Shown piece after piece: positions 61,089 through 64,000 of a DNA stretch of 64,000 nucleotides. Location: positions 1-64,000 of the forward strand of contig JANOQW010000007.1 in assembly GCA_031422335.1 (NCBI GenBank), given 5' to 3'. Position 1 is the first letter of the stretch. Each line of letters begins with the position of its first letter. Origin of the DNA: Methylotenera_A sp031422335. Its GTDB lineage: Bacteria; Pseudomonadota; Gammaproteobacteria; Burkholderiales; Methylophilaceae. Made by a program: the position numbers and the translations under genes. Below the pieces are notes generated by a model, which was given only the letters and a program-made list of their open reading frames with translations, was not told where the DNA came from and ran no database searches.

Positions 61089-61136
61089 CGTCTTAATACC
61101 ACGGATCAATACTCGTGTTGTTAAGGCGCTTTTTTT
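61089..61136 (+). terminator. Leader terminator upstream of nrtA
   Basis: A long stem: GCGTCTTAA (61089-61096 region) pairs with TTAAGGCGC (one G-U), with an inner CACG/CGTG extension, then a run of seven T (61130-61136). It lies 13 bp after P2 and 29 bp before the nrtA start. Under low NasT activity it should stop transcription before nrtA. Confidence 0.88.
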
Positions 61137-61164
61137 ATGCATTAATTTTAATATGGAGTTAAAA

Positions 61165-62505
61165 ATGTCGAAAAAAAATGAGCCCGAAATTATGTCCAAC
61201 ACAGTAATTGTTCCAGTATCAAGTGTTATCACAGATGTTGCAATTACCAGCAGCTCACCGCTAGATAACAGCCGCCGTAATTTCTTAAAGAATAGCATAG
61301 TCGGTGCATTTGGCGCTGCCGCTGCTTTCAATATACTGCCCTCAGGAGTTAAAAATATGGCTTACGCAGCTGGCTCTGATGCACCAGAAATTAAAGAGGT
61401 CAAAATTGGCTTTATTCCACTCACCGATTGCGCACCTATTATTGTGGCGGCAGAGATGGGTTTTGACAAAAAATATGGTATTAAAATTACCCCAAGCAAA
61501 GAGGCCAGCTGGGCGGCGATTCGCGATAAAACAGTAAACGGTGAGTTGCATGCAGCACATGTGTTATATGGTCTGATTTATGGTGTACAACTGGGCATTG
61601 GTGGTCAGCAAAAAGATATGGCCGTTTTAATGTCGCTCAATAACAACGGTCAAGGCATTACGCTTTCTAATCAGCTTAAAGATAAAGGCGTGAAAGATGG
61701 TAAAAGCTTAAAGCGTTTACTCGATAACGAAAATCGCGATTACACTTTTGCACAAACCTTCCCTACTGGCACGCATGCCATGTGGCTAAATTATTGGCTG
61801 GCTGCGCATGGTATTAACCCGGTTAAAGATGTCAAAAATATTGTGGTACCACCACCGCAAATGGTCGCTAACATGCGTATTGGTAACATGGATGGTTACT
61901 GTGTGGGCGAGCCTTGGAATGCACGTGCTGTGTACGATAAGCTGGGCTTTACAGTGGCAACATCGCAAGATATTTGGGTGGATCATCCAGAAAAAGTATT
62001 AGGCACTACCGCTGAATTTGTGGCTAAAAACCCCAACACAGCACGCGCCATGATGATGGCAATCTTAGACGCCTGCAAACATATCGATGCAATGGCAAAT
62101 CGCAGCAAAGTGGTCGATTTAATCTCTGGAAAAGCTTATGTGAATGCGCCTAAAGATGTGATTGGTGGTCGCTTTGTGGGTGATTACGATAATGGCGCAG
62201 GTAAAAAATACAAAGATCCAAACTATATGAAGTTCTACAACGATGGTGCGGTAAATTTCCCTTACCTTTCTGATGGTATGTGGTTTTTAACGCAGCATAA
62301 ACGCTGGGGTATGCTGAAAACTGACCCTGACTATATTGGCGTAGCTAAGCAAATCAATCAGATTGATTTATACAGCCAAGCCGCAAGCCAAGTAGGTGCA
62401 AGCGTTCCAAAAAGCCCAATGCGCAGCGCTAAATTGATGGATGGGACAGTGTGGGATGGTAGTAACCCAGCAGCCTATGCCGCCAGCTTTAAGGTTAAAG
62501 CTTAA
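61165..62505 (+). CDS. nrtA: Nitrate ABC transporter substrate-binding protein (NrtA)
   Basis: A 446-residue periplasmic nitrate-binding protein. A twin-arginine signal NSRRNFLKNSIVGAFGA (arginines near residue 34) follows a long n-region. The mature part has KIGFIPLTDCAPIIVAAEMGFDKKYGI, GELHAAHVLYGLIYGVQLGIGG and NMDGYCVGEPWNARAV, the NrtA/NasF family blocks. I use the ATG at 61165 with GGAG 6 bp upstream; 61153 is the longer alternative. It is the first structural gene behind the NasT leader. Confidence 0.93.
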   Translation: MSKKNEPEIMSNTVIVPVSSVITDVAITSSSPLDNSRRNFLKNSIVGAFGAAAAFNILPSGVKNMAYAAGSDAPEIKEVKIGFIPLTDCAPIIVAAEMGFDKKYGIKITPSKEASWAAIRDKTVNGELHAAHVLYGLIYGVQLGIGGQQKDMAVLMSLNNNGQGITLSNQLKDKGVKDGKSLKRLLDNENRDYTFAQTFPTGTHAMWLNYWLAAHGINPVKDVKNIVVPPPQMVANMRIGNMDGYCVGEPWNARAVYDKLGFTVATSQDIWVDHPEKVLGTTAEFVAKNPNTARAMMMAILDACKHIDAMANRSKVVDLISGKAYVNAPKDVIGGRFVGDYDNGAGKKYKDPNYMKFYNDGAVNFPYLSDGMWFLTQHKRWGMLKTDPDYIGVAKQINQIDLYSQAASQVGASVPKSPMRSAKLMDGTVWDGSNPAAYAASFKVKA

Positions 62506-62528
62506 TTTTAGACTGGAAAGGTTATTTT

Positions 62529-63440
62529 ATGAACGTAGTCTCAATTCATCAAGAAATAAAAGAATCAGCTAAAGAAGAAGTTAAACCTACCAAATTACAA
62601 GTGGTTAAAACTGAAACCGAAGCCGCCAAACCTGCTGAAGTATTACAGACACAAGGCTTTGCTTGGGGCGATAAAACCAAGGCCATGTTGCAGCAACTGA
62701 TTCCACCTAGCATAGGGCTGCTGCTGTTATTAGCGGTTTGGAGCATTATCTCAGTGCAAGCGCAAGGTTTGCCTGGGCCAATATCCACCTTTAAAGCGGC
62801 TGTTATTTTGTTTAGCGACCCGTTTTATGTGAATGGCCCTAACGATCAAGGCATAGGTTGGAATATTGTCAGTTCGTTGCAGCGTGTTGGTCTAGGTTTT
62901 GGTTTGGCGGCAATTGTCGGTATTCCGCTTGGCTTTATGATTGGACGTTTTGAGTTTTTAAATCGCATGACCGCGCCTATCATCAGCTTATTGCGACCTG
63001 TGTCACCTTTGGCTTGGCTACCTATTGGTTTATTGGTATTCAAGGCTGCTAATCCAGCTGCTATTTGGGTGATTTTTATCTCTGCTATTTGGCCGATGAT
63101 TATCAATACTGCGGTTGGCGTCAGTAAAGTGCCGCAAGATTACATGAATGTGGCCAAGGTGCTTAATTTGAACGAGTGGAAAATACTGACTAAAATTCTT
63201 ATCCCAAGCACCCTACCCTATGTGCTTACTGGCGTGCGCTTATCTATTGGTGTGGCATGGCTTGTAATTGTCGCAGCGGAAATGCTGACAGGTGGCGTCG
63301 GTATTGGCTTTTGGGTGTGGGATGAATGGAATAATTTGGTGGTCGAGCACATTATTATCGCCATTTTTGTAGTCGGTATCGTTGGGTTACTGCTAGAACA
63401 AGCTTTAATTGCTATCGCTAAACGCTTCAGCTACGAATAG
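62529..63440 (+). CDS. nrtB: Nitrate ABC transporter permease (NrtB)
   Basis: A 303-residue permease with a 60-residue charged N-terminal extension rich in Glu, Lys and Thr, then about six helices (SIGLLLLLAVWSIISV, GFGLAAIVGIPLGFMIG, WVIFISAIWPMIINTAVG and others) and the coupling loop VAKVLNLNEWKILTKILIPSTLPYVLTGVRLSIG. It pairs with NrtA and the following ATPase. The gap to nrtA is 23 bp and to the ATPase gene 10 bp. Confidence 0.93.
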   Translation: MNVVSIHQEIKESAKEEVKPTKLQVVKTETEAAKPAEVLQTQGFAWGDKTKAMLQQLIPPSIGLLLLLAVWSIISVQAQGLPGPISTFKAAVILFSDPFYVNGPNDQGIGWNIVSSLQRVGLGFGLAAIVGIPLGFMIGRFEFLNRMTAPIISLLRPVSPLAWLPIGLLVFKAANPAAIWVIFISAIWPMIINTAVGVSKVPQDYMNVAKVLNLNEWKILTKILIPSTLPYVLTGVRLSIGVAWLVIVAAEMLTGGVGIGFWVWDEWNNLVVEHIIIAIFVVGIVGLLLEQALIAIAKRFSYE

Positions 63441-63450
63441 GAGATTAAAA

Positions 63451-64000
63451 ATGGAAAAAATGACTGATCGTTACGTATTTATCGAAAATGTCGATATGGA
63501 ATTTCGAACCAAAAAAGGTGTATTTAAAGCCTTAGACAATATTAATTTAAATATTCAACAAGGGGAGTTTGTATCAATTATTGGTCATTCAGGCTGCGGA
63601 AAATCGACAGTACTGAACCTGATTGCTGGATTAACACAACCCACCAAAGGTAACTTATTTTGTGCTGGGCGTGAGATATCTAAGCCTGGCCCAGAGCGTG
63701 CGGTGGTATTTCAAAATCACTCGTTGCTGCCTTGGCTAACTTGTTTTGAAAATGTCTATTTAGCGGTTGAACGCGTCTTTAGTAGTGAGGCAAAAGTCAA
63801 TTTAGATATGCGCACGCATGCAGCGCTAGATTTAGTGGGATTAACTCATGCCTCTGAAAAACGCCCGAATGAAATTTCTGGCGGCATGAAGCAGCGCGTA
63901 GGTATTGCGCGCGCATTGGCAATGGAACCTAAAGTACTGCTGCTGGATGAGCCATTTGGCGCGCTTGATGCACTTACCCGCGCCACACTGCAAGACGAGC
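63451..64000 (+). CDS. Nitrate ABC transporter ATPase (NrtC/NrtD), 5' part
   Basis: The frame opens at 63451 (MEKMTDRYVFIENVD, with a GGAG site 9 bp upstream) and runs to the window end, so the gene is cut after about 183 residues. Walker A is IGHSGCGKST, Q-loop VVFQNHSLLPWLTCFENV, signature ISGGMKQRVGIARALA and Walker B VLLLDEPFGALDALTR. The missing C-terminus would show whether it carries the NrtC substrate-binding-like extension or is the short NrtD/NasD form. Confidence 0.93.
   Translation, partial: MEKMTDRYVFIENVDMEFRTKKGVFKALDNINLNIQQGEFVSIIGHSGCGKSTVLNLIAGLTQPTKGNLFCAGREISKPGPERAVVFQNHSLLPWLTCFENVYLAVERVFSSEAKVNLDMRTHAALDLVGLTHASEKRPNEISGGMKQRVGIARALAMEPKVLLLDEPFGALDALTRATLQDE

Overview
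The window comes from a moderately AT-rich proteobacterium. The gene content points to a low-GC betaproteobacterial methylotroph of the Methylophilaceae/Nitrosomonadales type: tmk-holB-pilZ-tatD and smc-zipA-ligA gene orders, queF, and a complete N-methylglutamate (NMG) pathway for methylamine. The taxonomic call is inference; there is no rRNA or other phylogenetic marker to fix it.

Layout. 1-20.1 kb is mostly housekeeping: mltG end, tmk, holB, PilZ protein, tatD, PhnP-like hydrolase, DoxX protein, msrQ-msrP, TPR protein, ligA, zipA, smc, queF, tRNA-Ala(GGC) and tRNA-Glu(TTC) behind a near-consensus promoter, then an overlapping operon of EEP nuclease, cardiolipin synthase, AI-2E family permease and nnrD. 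20.3-32.6 kb is one minus-strand guanidine-use operon headed by a guanidine-I (ykkC) riboswitch. It encodes an ABC importer, a cysteine hydrolase, two carboxyguanidine deiminase-type subunits, a biotin-dependent carboxylase, an allophanate hydrolase split into two genes, a fatty-acid-desaturase-like protein and an unassigned protein. 32.8-37.5 kb holds a protein with a degenerate cyclase-homology domain and a transporter cluster: an APC permease with three small membrane proteins and two unknown proteins. 37.9-47.4 kb is the NMG pathway (mgdABCD, gmaS, mgsABC), with a divergent XRE-cupin regulator and GNAT protein. 48.9-59.2 kb is a minus-strand Calvin-Benson cluster: red-type form I RuBisCO cbbLS, cbbX, fbp, prk, pgp, fba, tpiA, then the transhydrogenase genes pntAA-AB-B, with a divergent cbbR. 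60.4-64.0 kb is nitrate uptake: an ANTAR antiterminator (nasT), a leader RNA with two ANTAR hairpins and a terminator, then nrtA-nrtB-nrtC (the last cut by the window end).

How it works together. The window concentrates nitrogen scavenging (guanidine, methylamine, nitrate), each with its own sensing device: a riboswitch, probably a DNA-binding cupin regulator, and an RNA-binding antiterminator. Methylamine is converted through gamma-glutamylmethylamide and N-methylglutamate. NMG dehydrogenase releases a formaldehyde-level C1 unit, and the CBB cluster could fix CO2 derived from C1 oxidation, with transhydrogenase adjusting NADPH.

Less explained items: a small hairpin-forming intergenic repeat in four copies; a tight 48-codon ORF of unusual composition between mgdA and mgdB; a partial duplication of the carboxylase start region; a three-way-junction element beside the tRNAs; and a structured 357-bp spacer before the permease cluster.
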